Below are positions 63,838 through 64,000 of a stretch of 64,000 nt of DNA, piece by piece. The first letter of the stretch is position 1; the number at the start of each line of letters is the position of its first letter. This DNA comes from Apis mellifera (taxonomy: Eukaryota; Arthropoda; Insecta; Hymenoptera; Apidae), in the NCBI RefSeq assembly GCF_003254395.2, contig NC_037643.1, positions 9,258,963 through 9,322,962 on the forward strand. Reading direction: 5' to 3'. Position numbers and translations under genes: made by a program. The notes under the pieces were generated by a model. That model ran no database searches, was not told the origin of the DNA, and saw only the letters and a list, made by a program, of their open reading frames with translations.

Positions 63838-64000
63838 ATTGCTGCATCGTATAGGCGGCCTGCTATACCTGTATACGCCGCGTTGCGTTCGTTATTCCCT
63901 TCGTTATTCCGAGGATCGCCCGTTTCTTCCTTTCGCCACGAATCTACTCCACGGCTCGCCCGTTCTCCATTCTGGAAAAGGATGAAATTAGATTTTGGAT
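63838..64000. other. Right edge of window, CpG-rich
   Basis: Continues the island. TTCGTTATTCC occurs twice in tandem near 63889-63911. No frame is supported. Confidence 0.4.

Noticed and set aside
1..64000. CRISPR arrays, operons, insertion sequences or phage modules
   Set aside because: No regularly spaced direct repeats, no co-directional close-packed genes and clear eukaryotic splicing.

Overview
The window looks like nuclear DNA from an insect, most likely a bee (Apis or a close relative). The evidence is an AT-rich background broken by short CpG- and TCGA-rich islands, very many simple repeats (GA/CT, TA, GAA/TTC), short GT-AG introns and an AATAAA polyadenylation signal. The taxon is inferred from composition and from the encoded protein; no sequence comparison was run. 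Nothing bacterial was seen: no operons, no Shine-Dalgarno-led genes, no insertion sequences and no CRISPR arrays. Most long open frames are by-products of stop-free purine/pyrimidine tracts.

Only one gene is convincing: a three-coding-exon gene on the + strand (34209-36352), which joins in frame into a 528-residue channel of the hyperpolarization-activated cyclic nucleotide-gated (HCN) family. It has the HCN-type N-terminal region, six membrane segments, a C-linker and a cyclic-nucleotide-binding domain with the key phosphate-binding residues kept. The place of the HCN selectivity filter (C-I-G-Y-G) is taken by R-V-G-L-I, and the S4 voltage-sensor helix has lost most of its regular positive charges. 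The frame and splice sites are intact, so it reads as a functional but highly divergent paralogue rather than a pseudogene. This is the main finding.

Layout. 1-8.2 kb: AT-rich non-coding DNA with microsatellites. 8.3-9.3 kb: a GC-rich island whose + strand changes from purine-rich to pyrimidine-rich. 9.3-34.2 kb: non-coding, with several local duplications (12.7, 14.7, 23.0 and 27.1 kb) and scattered complex islands. 34.2-36.6 kb: the HCN-like gene. 37-39.1 kb: high-complexity islands. 40.5-43.3 kb: a second, larger island with the same purine-to-pyrimidine switch. 44.6-45.4 kb: an inverted-repeat cluster and a decayed tandem repeat. 51.7-55.9 kb: a chain of GC-richer, high-complexity islands in an AT-rich background, resembling insect cis-regulatory modules, one holding two abutting palindromes. 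56.0-57.0 kb: a decayed triplication of about 345 bp. 58.6-59.1, 62.6-62.9 and 63.4-63.9 kb: further islands, the last with a TATA-like motif and a possible first coding exon.

With one gene in 64 kb, the window could be a gene-poor intergenic interval or lie within the introns of a large gene whose exons are not visible here.
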